Shown: in pieces, positions 45,883 through 55,895 of the stretch
Layout: each line of letters starts with the position of its first letter
Numbering within the stretch: the stretch's first letter is position 1
Translations under genes and position numbers: made by a program
The notes under the pieces: generated by a model
What the model was told of the DNA's origin: nothing
Seen by the model: the letters and a program-made list of their open reading frames with translations, nothing else
Database searches by the model: none
Assembly: GCA_944384265.1 (NCBI GenBank)
Contig: CALWSR010000005.1
Coordinates: 1-64,000, forward strand
Origin: an uncultured Clostridia bacterium
GTDB taxonomy: Bacteria; Bacillota; Clostridia; Lachnospirales; Anaerotignaceae
Direction: 5' to 3'
Length of the DNA: 64,000 nucleotides

Positions 45883-46431
45883 ATGAATGTCATCAAAAAA
45901 ATACGGGTTTGTTTTTTGTTTATATTTGTGACAGCATTGTTTGCAGGCTGCAGCAAAGAGGATACTGCTCCAAGAGAGTATACCAATGCAGGAGAAAATT
46001 ATGCTTTGACACTGTCGGGAAATTGGATACAAGATACAGGAGCCAGCAATGAGGATATGCTTGTGGCATATTTTGATGAGGAAAAAAACATGAGCATTTC
46101 CATACAGCGCTATGACAAAGAAATCGCCAAGGATACCATGGGACTGGATACATTGGAGCGTTTTCAAGTGTATTATCAAACAAATGCCTTTATTGCAGGG
46201 CTGTATGCTGCGGCAGAGGTGACACAGCAGGACTATACTATGGTAAACATGACAGCCGCAGTGGCAGAAGAGCTGGTTTTAAGTGAAGAGGATACGGTGA
46301 TAAAAGCATTTTGTGTGGTGGCAGAATCTGAAAATGCCTATTATACCTGCACCATAACAGGAGAGCAGTCTGTTTATGACAAAGAAATTGCAGTTTTAAA
46401 AGAGGCGTTATCCAATTTGAGTGAAAAATAA
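45883..46431 (+). CDS. predicted lipoprotein of unknown function (element copy 1)
   Basis: 182 aa. Signal peptide VCFLFIFVTALFAGC with lipobox LFAGC (Cys24), then a soluble domain with ENYALTLSGNWIQDTG and alternating beta strands. It resembles the general group of surface lipoproteins that follow 'fits a PsbP/DUF-type' sandwich, but I do not recognise a family with confidence. Anchored on the outer membrane face. AAGGAGG precedes the ATG. Mature length about 159 residues. Confidence 0.75.
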   Translation: MNVIKKIRVCFLFIFVTALFAGCSKEDTAPREYTNAGENYALTLSGNWIQDTGASNEDMLVAYFDEEKNMSISIQRYDKEIAKDTMGLDTLERFQVYYQTNAFIAGLYAAAEVTQQDYTMVNMTAAVAEELVLSEEDTVIKAFCVVAESENAYYTCTITGEQSVYDKEIAVLKEALSNLSEK

Positions 46432-46752
46432 CAAAGCATTTTTCAAAAACAGCTGTTTCCAATGGATATAAAAAGGAATTGTAACAAGCCATTATCATTT
46501 CAAAAGCAGTGCGGTATTTCAAATGCTGACGGTTTATTTTAAAAAGCTTTATGATAAAATGAACGGAATCAAATGGGATTGAAAATGAGGAGAAGGATAT
46601 GAATGTAAAGTGGAGGCAGCAAAAGGGATACAAACGGGTGATGTTAAAAAATGAAAAATCAAAAAAAATATAAAAGCTTCTTTATTTGCCCATGGAAATT
46701 TGTTTGCTGAAAAACCTGATTGGTATAAAAGCATTCTTTTTTACAGTCTAAA

Positions 46753-46778
46753 GTGCTGTCCCTTAAAAGGGGCAGCAC
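46753..46778. terminator. strong hairpin downstream of the 180-aa gene (element copy 1)
   Basis: GTGCTGTCCC and GGGGCAGCAC form a 10-bp stem (one G-T pair) with a TTAAAA loop. It lies 29 bp after the stop of the minus-strand gene at 46807, so it may act as its terminator; the T run is weak. The 46432-46752 stretch shows no gene. Confidence 0.45.
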
Positions 46779-46806
46779 TGAAACAGGAAGACAATAGCCA
46801 AGCCTT

Positions 46807-47349
46807 TTATTTTTTGTATATGATTAAATCACTTGATGTTGCTATGATAAATATATTGCCCCATTTATTAAAGCCATATGCTTTTATTTCAAAGCCATCA
46901 AATACAATCCGGCAATTTTGAGGAGAATGATGCCAACAACAGTAGCTTGGCATAAAAACAATCTGTTGGTTTGGCCAAAGAGGAGAAATTTGCTCCAGCA
47001 TATCCCCGGCCTTGGTATAGTGCCTTAATCCGCCTCCGCCTTCCCCTGCAATATGTATTGTTTCTCCTTCCAGCCCTTGTGCATAGGCAATCAAATCATA
47101 TTCATCATAAATTTCATCCACATATCTTTTTTTGCCTGTATTGCAGTCAATTAAGCTTTGATGCTGTGAAGAAATACAAATCAGTTGTTCTGTATGTATT
47201 TCAGAAAATCCCACATACATCAGTCCTCCCACTGCCATGCTGCTGCGTTTCCATCCTTCAGGAATGCCATTGGGAATTTGCTTTATGATTTCAAAAAGCC
47301 GTGCTTGATTTTCTTTTTGCATTTGCTGTTTTTGTGTCCAGTCAAACAT
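46807..47349 (-). CDS. protein of unknown function, 180 aa (element copy 1)
   Basis: It starts MFDWTQKQQMQKENQARL, followed by a globular, mixed alpha/beta sequence with WKRSSMAVGGLMYVGFSE and CWHHSPQNCRIVFDGFEIKAYG. There is no signal peptide or membrane helix. The run GEGGGGLRHY and repeated aromatic strands resemble small proteins found near toxins or nucleases, but I cannot assign a family. GGGAGGAAA precedes the ATG. Monocistronic on the minus strand. Confidence 0.75.
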   Translation of the reverse strand: MFDWTQKQQMQKENQARLFEIIKQIPNGIPEGWKRSSMAVGGLMYVGFSEIHTEQLICISSQHQSLIDCNTGKKRYVDEIYDEYDLIAYAQGLEGETIHIAGEGGGGLRHYTKAGDMLEQISPLWPNQQIVFMPSYCCWHHSPQNCRIVFDGFEIKAYGFNKWGNIFIIATSSDLIIYKK

Positions 47350-47364
47350 TTTGTTTTCCTCCCT

Positions 47365-47600
47365 TTTGTATGAAAAGCTGCTGCCTGATATAGCAGGCTA
47401 GGCCATTTGCTTTGCAGCCAACATCATTTTTTTGTATTTCTCCTTTGTCATATGCTGTGCAGCTCCCTTTTTCCTCCTTGTTTTTTAGATACATTGATAG
47501 TGGGCCAAAATGATTGCAGTGAATCAAAGAAAACAGCATCCATTTCCTTGCCCTGTTTTCAAGCTTCCCATTTACAATACCATATCATATTTTATATGCT
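47365..47600 (+). repeat. repeat family E, diverged copy in element copy 1
   Basis: The right portion has AAAGAAAACAGCATCCATTTCC and TTACAATACCATATCATATT as in the 43485 copy. The left portion is diverged. From 47601 to 48051 I see no gene except a short frame (47916-48179) that crosses the junction. Confidence 0.4.
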
Positions 47601-48051
47601 GTCATACAGCATTCAGATACATTTGTGTTTAGCATAACCGTATGAAAAATATTTTTCAAGCCTTTTTTCACAGGGGCAAAAATGTATTGTTTTTCAAATT
47701 TTATGGAGGCGGCCTGGGCCTGGATACGATTTTTTATGCTCTTTTTTTATTTCGGCAGTATTTTATTGCTTTGTATTGTATAGGTCAGTAATATAGGTAT
47801 GCAGGACAAACACATGGGTTAAATTTTTAGGAACAAACAATTACAATACAGCTAGATATAGGCCCTCGGCTATTCTTTTCAGCATCATAGAAGGATATTG
47901 ACTGTATAAAAGTAAATGTATTCCGGAATATTTTGTATAAAAACCTATTTTTTCACAGATTGTTCATTCATGTGTTTATTGTGTGATAGGTATGCTGTTT
48001 TATTGACAGAAGGTATATGGTACTGCTTTACACATATACAGCAGAGTATAT

Positions 48052-48103
48052 TTTTTGCCCTGGCAATGGTTGCCCTTTGCCGCCACCATAGCCGGAGCAA
48101 AAA
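48052..48103. other. inter-copy junction, an intact attP-like site (core TT at 48077-48078)
   Basis: The 25 bp on each side of TT form an imperfect inverted repeat: read toward the core the left arm contains TTTTTGCCCTGGCAATGGTT and the complement of the right arm contains TTTTTGCTCCGGCTATGGTG. I count 18 matches in 26 aligned positions. Long dyad-symmetric arms around a 2-bp core are typical of large-serine-recombinase attP sites. It is what would be expected on a circular form of the element. Confidence 0.85.
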
Positions 48104-48203
48104 TAAAGTATATGGGTACATGGCAATGGCTGTTATTTTACAGGCTGTGGAGATTTGCCCAAGGAGCGGGATTTTATAGAAAGTGAATGGAAGAAAGGAA
48201 AAC

Positions 48204-48480
48204 AACACAGTAAAAAAACATTTTTTTACCGTCCAGGTGCGGACTTTTTTGATACCCTGTCGTCAAAGGCTTATTTTTGACGAGTGGACAGAAGTATAAA
48301 GCAGAAGCGCCATGGGCTAAAAGCCTGAAAATTACTGCTTTTTCTCGCCGGAAATAAATTCCGACTGGGGATTGCAGTTGGAAACGCCCTTGTTTTCCAC
48401 CCCTTCCATGCCCTTGAAAAAATATAAGGTCTCGTTTTTTGAAGGTCTGAAAGGTAAAAAAACCATTTTTTTACTGTGTT
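48204..48480 (+). repeat. repeat family B, copy 4 (inside element copy 2)
   Basis: Same as 39673-39949. The 48079-48861 stretch holds no gene beyond this. Confidence 0.65.
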
Positions 48481-48861
48481 TCAGTCATTTGCTTTTACAG
48501 CATTTTTAAAATATTATAAAAAATACCCTCAAATTAGTTTTTTGAAAAATCATGGGAAAATGCAGAAATTGTTTTTTCATTGAAAAAGAAGCGTGCAGGA
48601 GATATTTTATATGAGAAGTGTTTTGTTTGCATGGGGGAAAATGGGATTTTGCAGCAGGGAAATGGATTTTAAAAATGCAAAAGAGCTTAAAAAATACTCT
48701 CTTTTCAAAAAGCAGATTGCAGTGAGAGGCTGTTTTAGAGGACTTCAAAGCATTGCTGCTGTCAAAGCCCTTTGTTTTTGTTTCCTCATCAAAGGCCTGT
48801 TTGATACCAGTCTTTGATGAGGAAGGAAAGACTTTGACTGCATATTTGCAGGAACAAAAAA

Positions 48862-48999
48862 TTATTTTTGTTCTTCTTTTAAAGCATATATATTTATGCT
48901 TTTTGCAAGCAAAGCTGTGTAAACCTCATTACACCGTTTACAAAAGTCCTCCTGCTGTTTGGAGGTGGGGGGAATGATTTTAATTTGTTTTGGCTTCAT
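48862..48999 (-). CDS. small protein of unknown function (45 aa), element copy 2
   Basis: Same translated sequence as the gene at 40331-40468, including the AAGGAG ribosome site and the CKRC pair. Confidence 0.55.
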   Translation of the reverse strand: MKPKQIKIIPPTSKQQEDFCKRCNEVYTALLAKSINIYALKEEQK

Positions 49000-49023
49000 A
49001 GCAATTCTCCTTACCCTTTGTTG

Positions 49024-49223
49024 GATTCTGTTGCTTTTATATGAAACAGAATGCCGTGAAGCATTGATATTACAGACAAAATCACGCTTTATGCAATTTT
49101 CCCTTTTTGCAGACAGCAAAAGGGCATGGAAAATGCCCTAAGTGATTTGCTTTGTTTCTTTCTTTCAAAGAAAATAACATCAATGCTTTTGTGATATTTT
49201 GAAGCAGCACCGCATCATTTTTC
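49024..49223 (+). repeat. repeat family E, element copy 2
   Basis: Counterpart of 40493-40692. Confidence 0.5.
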
Positions 49224-49270
49224 ATAATTCATGCAACACATCCATTTGTTTTGATGCTATGATATGCTTT

Positions 49271-49918
49271 TTAGCACTGCAATATGCTTTCCACCAAAGC
49301 AGGGATTTCTTTCATGCTTTTTGCACAGGGTACAGAGGCATTGACTGTACCAAAGCCATATTCTGCATAAATAAAGGGAATGCCTGCAATTTTGGAGGCC
49401 TCATAGTCCCCTTGGGTATCACCGATATAAAGTGCTTTGGCAATAGGATTTCTTTGCAGTATCAGCTGAATGTTTTCTCCCTTAGGCTTTCCTGTTCTGC
49501 CGGAATTTTCATAATCTTTAAAATAATGCCCCAGCTTATGATAGCCAAAAAAAGCTTCTATATAGCCGGCCTGGCAGTTGCTGACAATGTATAAATCATA
49601 TTTTTGAGAAAGTATTTTCAGTGTGTTTTCTAAATCCTCAAAAAGAATGCCCCCGTTTTTGGCAATTTCCACTTCCTCCTCTTTTCCGCATTGCTGCATG
49701 AGAGAGAGCATTTTTTCAAAGGCCATATCTGGAAAAAGGGCGGCGCCGATTTCTTCTGTGGTTTTTCCCATAAATCCTCTTACTCTTTCCACTGTCACAG
49801 AAATCTGCTGTTGGGGAGCGTATTTGGATATGGCTGTGTTCCAAGCATTTGTCACTGCCTGGCAGGAATCCCAAAGGGTACCGTCCACATCAAAAATAAC
49901 TGCATTTTTTTTCATCAT
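49271..49918 (-). CDS. HAD superfamily phosphatase (element copy 2)
   Basis: 215 aa, same protein as at 40740-41387: motif I IFDVDGTLWDS, motif IV GDTQGD. Third gene of the MoxR-VWA-HAD set. The duplication doubles its dosage if both copies are present in the cell. Confidence 0.88.
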   Translation of the reverse strand: MMKKNAVIFDVDGTLWDSCQAVTNAWNTAISKYAPQQQISVTVERVRGFMGKTTEEIGAALFPDMAFEKMLSLMQQCGKEEEVEIAKNGGILFEDLENTLKILSQKYDLYIVSNCQAGYIEAFFGYHKLGHYFKDYENSGRTGKPKGENIQLILQRNPIAKALYIGDTQGDYEASKIAGIPFIYAEYGFGTVNASVPCAKSMKEIPALVESILQC

Positions 49919-49949
49919 TTGTTACCTCCTCTTTTTTTGAAGCATTTTA

Positions 49950-51146
49950 TTATCGTGAAACAAGCAATTTTTTCAGTGCCTCCTCCAATCCATCCACAGA
50001 TAGGTAATACATGGGAAAAAGCTCTGAAAGTATGTCATAGGTGTGGGACCAATAGCCGCTCCACTGGGGACGCTTTGCCGGATTGAGCCACACGATATGG
50101 GGATATTTCTGCTTAAATTTTTGAAACCATTCTATGCCCGGTGTTTTATCTCTGACACCATAGCTGAAAAAGCTTCTGCCCATCAGCTCAGAGGGTTCCA
50201 TCATGGCGTCCCCCACAATGATGACTTTATATTCACTGCTGATATTTTGCAGTATCCAGTCGGTTTCAACGGCAAGCTTTGTGCGCAGTGTAGGCTCTGT
50301 ATACATTTTAGCATAAATGCTGTTATGAAAATAGTATACCTTTAAATCCTTAAAATGATTGGACTTGCTCACTGCCTGAAACAAAGCACTGCACAAACGG
50401 CTGTAATATTCCACAGAGCCTCCCGAATCCATAAGCAAAAGCACTTTCACTGTATTTTTTCTGGGCCTTTGATATATCATTTTCAGATTTCCCCCATTGT
50501 CGCAGGTGGCCTGTATGGTGCCATCCACATCCAATTCTGTTTTTGGCGCATCTATGCGGCTGGAAAACTGGCGAAGATAACGAAATGCCATTTGAAACTG
50601 TCTGGTGTCCAATGTGTTGTCGTTGCGGAAATCTCTGAAATTTCTTTCTCCTGCTACCTGCAATGCGGATTTATAACGGGAGGTGCCTCCCACACGGATT
50701 CCCTTGGGGCTGTATCCGCTGTTGCCAAATACAGAAACACCGCCTGTGCCGACCCAATAGCTGCCTCCGTTGTGTTCTTCTTTTTGCTCCTCCAGCCGTT
50801 CCAAAAACATTTTTTGTATTTCCTCCGGAGAAAGCCGATTGTTTTGCATGGCTCTTTGCATATCAAATGTATCCTTGGGCTTGTCCTTTGGGTTTTCCAG
50901 CCATTCCAGCAGCTGCTTGGGAAGCTCTTTTGTAAACTCCATATCTTTAAAATATTCTAAAAAAGCGCCGTCAAAGCGGTCAAAGTCTGATTCGCTTTTG
51001 ACAAGGATTGCCCGGCAGACATAATAAAACTCTGTAAAGCTGCAGTGGTGGAGATTTTTTTGCAATGCCTCCAAAAGGGTCATCCATTCGTTAAAAGAAA
51101 CAGAAAGCCCTCTGGCTCTTAAAAGATAAAAAAAGGAGCTGAACAT
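49950..51146 (-). CDS. VWA-domain CoxE-like protein (element copy 2)
   Basis: About 398 aa, same as 41419-42615, with the D-x-G-x-S metal-site variant LMDSGGSVEYYS. Partner of the MoxR ATPase gene 14 bp upstream. Confidence 0.88.
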   Translation of the reverse strand: MFSSFFYLLRARGLSVSFNEWMTLLEALQKNLHHCSFTEFYYVCRAILVKSESDFDRFDGAFLEYFKDMEFTKELPKQLLEWLENPKDKPKDTFDMQRAMQNNRLSPEEIQKMFLERLEEQKEEHNGGSYWVGTGGVSVFGNSGYSPKGIRVGGTSRYKSALQVAGERNFRDFRNDNTLDTRQFQMAFRYLRQFSSRIDAPKTELDVDGTIQATCDNGGNLKMIYQRPRKNTVKVLLLMDSGGSVEYYSRLCSALFQAVSKSNHFKDLKVYYFHNSIYAKMYTEPTLRTKLAVETDWILQNISSEYKVIIVGDAMMEPSELMGRSFFSYGVRDKTPGIEWFQKFKQKYPHIVWLNPAKRPQWSGYWSHTYDILSELFPMYYLSVDGLEEALKKLLVSR

Positions 51147-51160
51147 GGTTGTCACCTGCC

Positions 51161-51979
51161 TTAGTCTTTATATTTTTCCAATGTATCCAAGTCTTGGTTT
51201 TTTTTGAGCAAAACGCCTGCAAAAGGAATTTCCTTTCGTATGGCTCTTTCGCTGATGCCTCCCAGCTGAAGTGCCTGTATCCAGTCCAAAACCTCTGATG
51301 TGCTTGGCTTTTTTTGTATAGAGGAAAGGCCTCTAATCCAGTAAAATGTTTCCATAACCTGTTTGAGCAATGTTTTATCCAAATGGGGGAAATGCACTGC
51401 CACAATTTCCTCCATCAAATCCTGTGTGGGAAAAGCAATGTAGTGGAAAATACATCTTCTTAAAAATGCATCCGGCAGTTCCTTTTCTGCATTGGATGTG
51501 ATGATGACAATGGGACGATGATTGGCACGAATGGTCTGCTTTGTTTCGGGAATATAAAACTCCATTTTATCCAGCTCCCAAAGCAAATCGTTGGGAAACT
51601 CCAAATCGGCTTTATCAATTTCATCAATCAAAAGAATCACCTGCTCTTTTGCATCAAAGGCCTCTCCCAATTTTCCAAGCTTCACATATTTTGCAATGTC
51701 ATCCACTCCTGCATTGCCAAACTGGCTGTCATAAAGCCTTTGTACCACATCATAAACATATAGGCCATCCTGTGCCTTTGTGGTAGATTTGATGTTCCAA
51801 ATAATAAGCCTTTTGCCAAGAGCCTGTGAAATGGCCTCTGCCAGCATGGTTTTTCCTGTGCCTGGCTCTCCTTTTATGAGCAATGGCTTTTCCAATGCCA
51901 TGGCAATGTTGACAGCACCCATCAGCTCCTGAGATGCCACATAATTTTGACTGCCTTTAAATCCTGTTGACGTGTTCAT
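51161..51979 (-). CDS. MoxR-family AAA+ ATPase (element copy 2)
   Basis: 272 aa, same as 42630-43448: Walker A GEPGTGKT, Walker B LLIDEID. First gene of the second MoxR-VWA-HAD set. Confidence 0.9.
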   Translation of the reverse strand: MNTSTGFKGSQNYVASQELMGAVNIAMALEKPLLIKGEPGTGKTMLAEAISQALGKRLIIWNIKSTTKAQDGLYVYDVVQRLYDSQFGNAGVDDIAKYVKLGKLGEAFDAKEQVILLIDEIDKADLEFPNDLLWELDKMEFYIPETKQTIRANHRPIVIITSNAEKELPDAFLRRCIFHYIAFPTQDLMEEIVAVHFPHLDKTLLKQVMETFYWIRGLSSIQKKPSTSEVLDWIQALQLGGISERAIRKEIPFAGVLLKKNQDLDTLEKYKD

Positions 51980-52015
51980 GTTTTTCCACCTTTCTGAAAA
52001 TAAGAATCTGTTGTC

Positions 52016-52191
52016 TTCCTATGAAATAAAATGCCATGAAATATTGATATTGCAGTCAAAAGCACTCCTTTGCACTGATAGAATGCGGAGGTATTGACCA
52101 TGCCCGAAATGATTTGGTGCATCTCTTTGAAAGAAAGCAGCATCAATCGTATTATCCATGCCTATTTACAATACCATATCATTTTTCATAC
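52016..52191 (+). repeat. repeat family E, element copy 2
   Basis: Counterpart of 43485-43660, in the gap before the recombinase gene. Confidence 0.5.
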
Positions 52192-52337
52192 TCTGACAGA
52201 TTCCAAAATAAAGAAATTATTTTTCATTGCTTATCATTTTAGTAGCAGTCCCTTTCTTTTGTCAACCGGAAATTCTGTGCATATTTCTATTTTTGAACAT
52301 ATACTTTTAAAAAAGAGGCACAAAGGCGGAATTTGGT

Positions 52338-53882
52338 ATGGAATTTGCTATATACAGCAGAAAATCAAAACAGACAGGAAAGGGGGAATCCATTGAAAAT
52401 CAAATTGCAGTCTGCCAAAAATATATTGAAAACCACTTTGGCACACAGCATAACATACATATTTTTGCAGAAGAAGGATTTTCTGCAAAAAACAAAGAGC
52501 GTCCTCAGCTTCAAAATATGCTTTTGTGGGCAGAACAAAAAAAGCTGGATTATATTGTTTGCTATCGTTTAGACAGAATCAGCAGAAATGTGGGGGATTT
52601 TGCCCAGCTGACAGAAGAGCTTTCAAAATACGGCACTGCCTTTATTTGTGTGCAGGAGCAGTTTGATACAGCAACGCCCACGGGAAGAGCCATGATGTAT
52701 ATGGCGTCTGTATTTGCTCAGCTGGAAAGAGAAACCATTGCAGAGCGTGTCAAGGACAATATGCTGCATTTGGCAAAAAAAGGCTATTGGCTGGGCGGCT
52801 CGCCTCCATTGGGCTTTGTATCCAAAAGGGTTGTGGAAAAAAATCACAGCTTTTGCTGTTTGCAGCAGCATAGCTCTGAAATTGTGACTGCCCAAAAAAT
52901 ATATTTGTTTTTTTTGCAATATTGCTCTCTTTCAGCGGTGAAAAGAAAATTGGAGGAGGAGCATATTTTTTCCAAACAAAATAAGCCCTTTTCATTAACA
53001 GGCATAAAAGAGATACTGACCAATCCGGTTTATTGCCATGCAGACGCCCAAGCAAGGGCATATTTTTTAAATCAAAATGCCACTGTCACATTTTCAGAAG
53101 CACAATGCTCCCACAGCTATGGACTTTTGGCATATAACAAAAGAAATTATGCCAAAAAATCTGCGCCCAGACAAAAAACGGAGCATTGGATTGTGGCAAA
53201 GGGCAGACACAAAGCCATTGTGACAGGAAAACAGTGGATAGCGGTGCAGGCTATATTGCAAAGAAACAGGCCGTCTGTGGAGCAGTCAAAAACAGAAAAT
53301 GAATATGCCCTGCTTTCTGGCATATTGTATTGCGGAAAATGCAAAAGCAAAATGCAGCCCAAAAAAAGAAGAAATCAGCAAAAAAATGCCATAGCATTTG
53401 ACTATATCTGCAAGGGAAAGCTGCAAAAACAATGCACCATACAAAATTTGTCCGGAAGGGATACAGATGAAAAAACAGAAAAATTGCTTTTGGAATATAT
53501 TGCAGAAAAAAACTGCTTTGATGAAATTTTTCAAAAATATGAATGCCAATCCTTTTCTCAGCAAATGAAACAGTGCCAAAATGCCATTGCCTATTGCCAA
53601 AGGCAAAAAGAAAACTATGTTATGCTGCTGGGAGAAAAAAGAGCAAACCGCATTTTAACAGAAGAAATCAATAAAAAATTGATAGAGCTGGAACAGGAGC
53701 AAAATGTGTGGCGGCAGACACAATTTGCTTTGGAAAAAAAACAAATACAATGGCAGCAGAAAAAAAATATTTCTTTTTTTTCACTGTGGCAGGAGCTGTC
53801 CATCAAACAAAAGCAGGAGGCCATCCGTTTTTTGATAAAAAAGGGTATTTGGAATGGAGAAGAAATTTGCTATGATTTGTAA
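52338..53882 (+). CDS. large serine recombinase (element copy 2)
   Basis: 514 aa, same as 43807-45351, with Ser10 in YSRKS and the zinc ribbon intact. Both recombinase copies look functional, so excision by either is possible in principle if a directionality factor is present; none is recognised. Confidence 0.93.
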   Translation: MEFAIYSRKSKQTGKGESIENQIAVCQKYIENHFGTQHNIHIFAEEGFSAKNKERPQLQNMLLWAEQKKLDYIVCYRLDRISRNVGDFAQLTEELSKYGTAFICVQEQFDTATPTGRAMMYMASVFAQLERETIAERVKDNMLHLAKKGYWLGGSPPLGFVSKRVVEKNHSFCCLQQHSSEIVTAQKIYLFFLQYCSLSAVKRKLEEEHIFSKQNKPFSLTGIKEILTNPVYCHADAQARAYFLNQNATVTFSEAQCSHSYGLLAYNKRNYAKKSAPRQKTEHWIVAKGRHKAIVTGKQWIAVQAILQRNRPSVEQSKTENEYALLSGILYCGKCKSKMQPKKRRNQQKNAIAFDYICKGKLQKQCTIQNLSGRDTDEKTEKLLLEYIAEKNCFDEIFQKYECQSFSQQMKQCQNAIAYCQRQKENYVMLLGEKRANRILTEEINKKLIELEQEQNVWRQTQFALEKKQIQWQQKKNISFFSLWQELSIKQKQEAIRFLIKKGIWNGEEICYDL

Positions 53883-54196
53883 AGGGAAGATAGAAGGAAT
53901 GAGAAAAATATGCTATAATAAACAAAAAATGGTTTTGTTTATTTCATATGAAGCAGCATTCAGTATGGCAAATATTCTGCCCAAAAACAGCAGAAGGCTT
54001 TTTTGGGGCAGAATATGCAAATGGTTTTTCTGTGTTTACAGTCATGAAAAGGGAAAGAGTGTGTTTTTTTATGAATATATGGAATGAAAATTTTAAAAAG
54101 GGATTTTTTATGAAAGGTTGACATTTCACAGCCATTTATTTCATACAAAAAGCAACACAATCAAAAAGGGATTGTGTTGCGTTGGCAGGAAAAAGG
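53883..54196. other. intergenic stretch with minus-strand terminator (54147-54180), element copy 2
   Basis: Counterpart of 45352-45665; the 11-bp hairpin stem is at 54152-54180. Confidence 0.55.
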
Positions 54197-54392
54197 ATAT
54201 GGCATTGCTTCAAAATAGAACAATGGTGTTGGTGTTATTTTTTTTGAAGGAAATGCACCAAACAGTTTAAGACATTTTCTATGCCCTCCCCTTTTGCATT
54301 TTGTAAAAGGGGAGAAATGCAAAGAATTGATTTTGGTTGTAAAATCAATGCTTTATGGCCTTCTATTTCATATGAAAGCAACAGAATCCACA
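54197..54392 (-). repeat. repeat family E, reverse copy in element copy 2
   Basis: Counterpart of 45666-45861. Confidence 0.5.
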
Positions 54393-54413
54393 AAAGCATA
54401 AGGAGGAAAAAAT

Positions 54414-54962
54414 ATGAATGTCATCAAAAAAATACGGGTTTGTTTTTTGTTTATATTTGTGACAGCATTGTTTGCAGGCTGCAGCAAAGAGGATACTGCT
54501 CCAAGAGAGTATACCAATGCAGGAGAAAATTATGCTTTGACACTGTCGGGAAATTGGATACAAGATACAGGAGCCAGCAATGAGGATATGCTTGTGGCAT
54601 ATTTTGATGAGGAAAAAAACATGAGCATTTCCATACAGCGCTATGACAAAGAAATCGCCAAGGATACCATGGGACTGGATACATTGGAGCGTTTTCAAGT
54701 GTATTATCAAACAAATGCCTTTATTGCAGGGCTGTATGCTGCGGCAGAGGTGACACAGCAGGACTATACTATGGTAAACATGACAGCCGCAGTGGCAGAA
54801 GAGCTGGTTTTAAGTGAAGAGGATACGGTGATAAAAGCATTTTGTGTGGTGGCAGAATCTGAAAATGCCTATTATACCTGCACCATAACAGGAGAGCAGT
54901 CTGTTTATGACAAAGAAATTGCAGTTTTAAAAGAGGCGTTATCCAATTTGAGTGAAAAATAA
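54414..54962 (+). CDS. predicted lipoprotein of unknown function (element copy 2)
   Basis: 182 aa, same as 45883-46431, with lipobox LFAGC and AAGGAGG before the ATG. Confidence 0.72.
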   Translation: MNVIKKIRVCFLFIFVTALFAGCSKEDTAPREYTNAGENYALTLSGNWIQDTGASNEDMLVAYFDEEKNMSISIQRYDKEIAKDTMGLDTLERFQVYYQTNAFIAGLYAAAEVTQQDYTMVNMTAAVAEELVLSEEDTVIKAFCVVAESENAYYTCTITGEQSVYDKEIAVLKEALSNLSEK

Positions 54963-55283
54963 CAAAGCATTTTTCAAAAACAGCTGTTTCCAATGGATAT
55001 AAAAAGGAATTGTAACAAGCCATTATCATTTCAAAAGCAGTGCGGTATTTCAAATGCTGACGGTTTATTTTAAAAAGCTTTATGATAAAATGAACGGAAT
55101 CAAATGGGATTGAAAATGAGGAGAAGGATATGAATGTAAAGTGGAGGCAGCAAAAGGGATACAAACGGGTGATGTTAAAAAATGAAAAATCAAAAAAAAT
55201 ATAAAAGCTTCTTTATTTGCCCATGGAAATTTGTTTGCTGAAAAACCTGATTGGTATAAAAGCATTCTTTTTTACAGTCTAAA

Positions 55284-55309
55284 GTGCTGTCCCTTAAAAG
55301 GGGCAGCAC
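55284..55309. terminator. strong hairpin downstream of the 180-aa gene (element copy 2)
   Basis: Counterpart of 46753-46778. The preceding 54963-55283 holds no gene. Confidence 0.4.
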
Positions 55310-55337
55310 TGAAACAGGAAGACAATAGCCAAGCCTT

Positions 55338-55880
55338 TTATTTTTTGTATATGATTAAATCACTTGATGTTGCTATGATAAATATATTGCCCCATTTATT
55401 AAAGCCATATGCTTTTATTTCAAAGCCATCAAATACAATCCGGCAATTTTGAGGAGAATGATGCCAACAACAGTAGCTTGGCATAAAAACAATCTGTTGG
55501 TTTGGCCAAAGAGGAGAAATTTGCTCCAGCATATCCCCGGCCTTGGTATAGTGCCTTAATCCGCCTCCGCCTTCCCCTGCAATATGTATTGTTTCTCCTT
55601 CCAGCCCTTGTGCATAGGCAATCAAATCATATTCATCATAAATTTCATCCACATATCTTTTTTTGCCTGTATTGCAGTCAATTAAGCTTTGATGCTGTGA
55701 AGAAATACAAATCAGTTGTTCTGTATGTATTTCAGAAAATCCCACATACATCAGTCCTCCCACTGCCATGCTGCTGCGTTTCCATCCTTCAGGAATGCCA
55801 TTGGGAATTTGCTTTATGATTTCAAAAAGCCGTGCTTGATTTTCTTTTTGCATTTGCTGTTTTTGTGTCCAGTCAAACAT
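55338..55880 (-). CDS. protein of unknown function, 180 aa (element copy 2)
   Basis: Same protein as at 46807-47349. Not recognised; no signal peptide or membrane helix. Confidence 0.72.
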   Translation of the reverse strand: MFDWTQKQQMQKENQARLFEIIKQIPNGIPEGWKRSSMAVGGLMYVGFSEIHTEQLICISSQHQSLIDCNTGKKRYVDEIYDEYDLIAYAQGLEGETIHIAGEGGGGLRHYTKAGDMLEQISPLWPNQQIVFMPSYCCWHHSPQNCRIVFDGFEIKAYGFNKWGNIFIIATSSDLIIYKK

Positions 55881-55895
55881 TTTGTTTTCCTCCCT

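Larger units (their letters stand above)
39548..48078. mobile_element. 8,531-bp serine-recombinase element in feoB, copy 1
   Basis: The unit runs from the base after one TT core to the next TT core (48077-48078). Its ORFs recur exactly 8,531 bp downstream, and spot-checked bases are the same. It carries a large serine recombinase, MoxR/VWA/HAD cargo, a lipoprotein and two proteins of unknown function. It has no conjugation, replication or phage structural genes that I recognise, so it may need help to move between cells or be purely a chromosomal element. Codon use and AT content look like those of the host. Confidence 0.9.
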
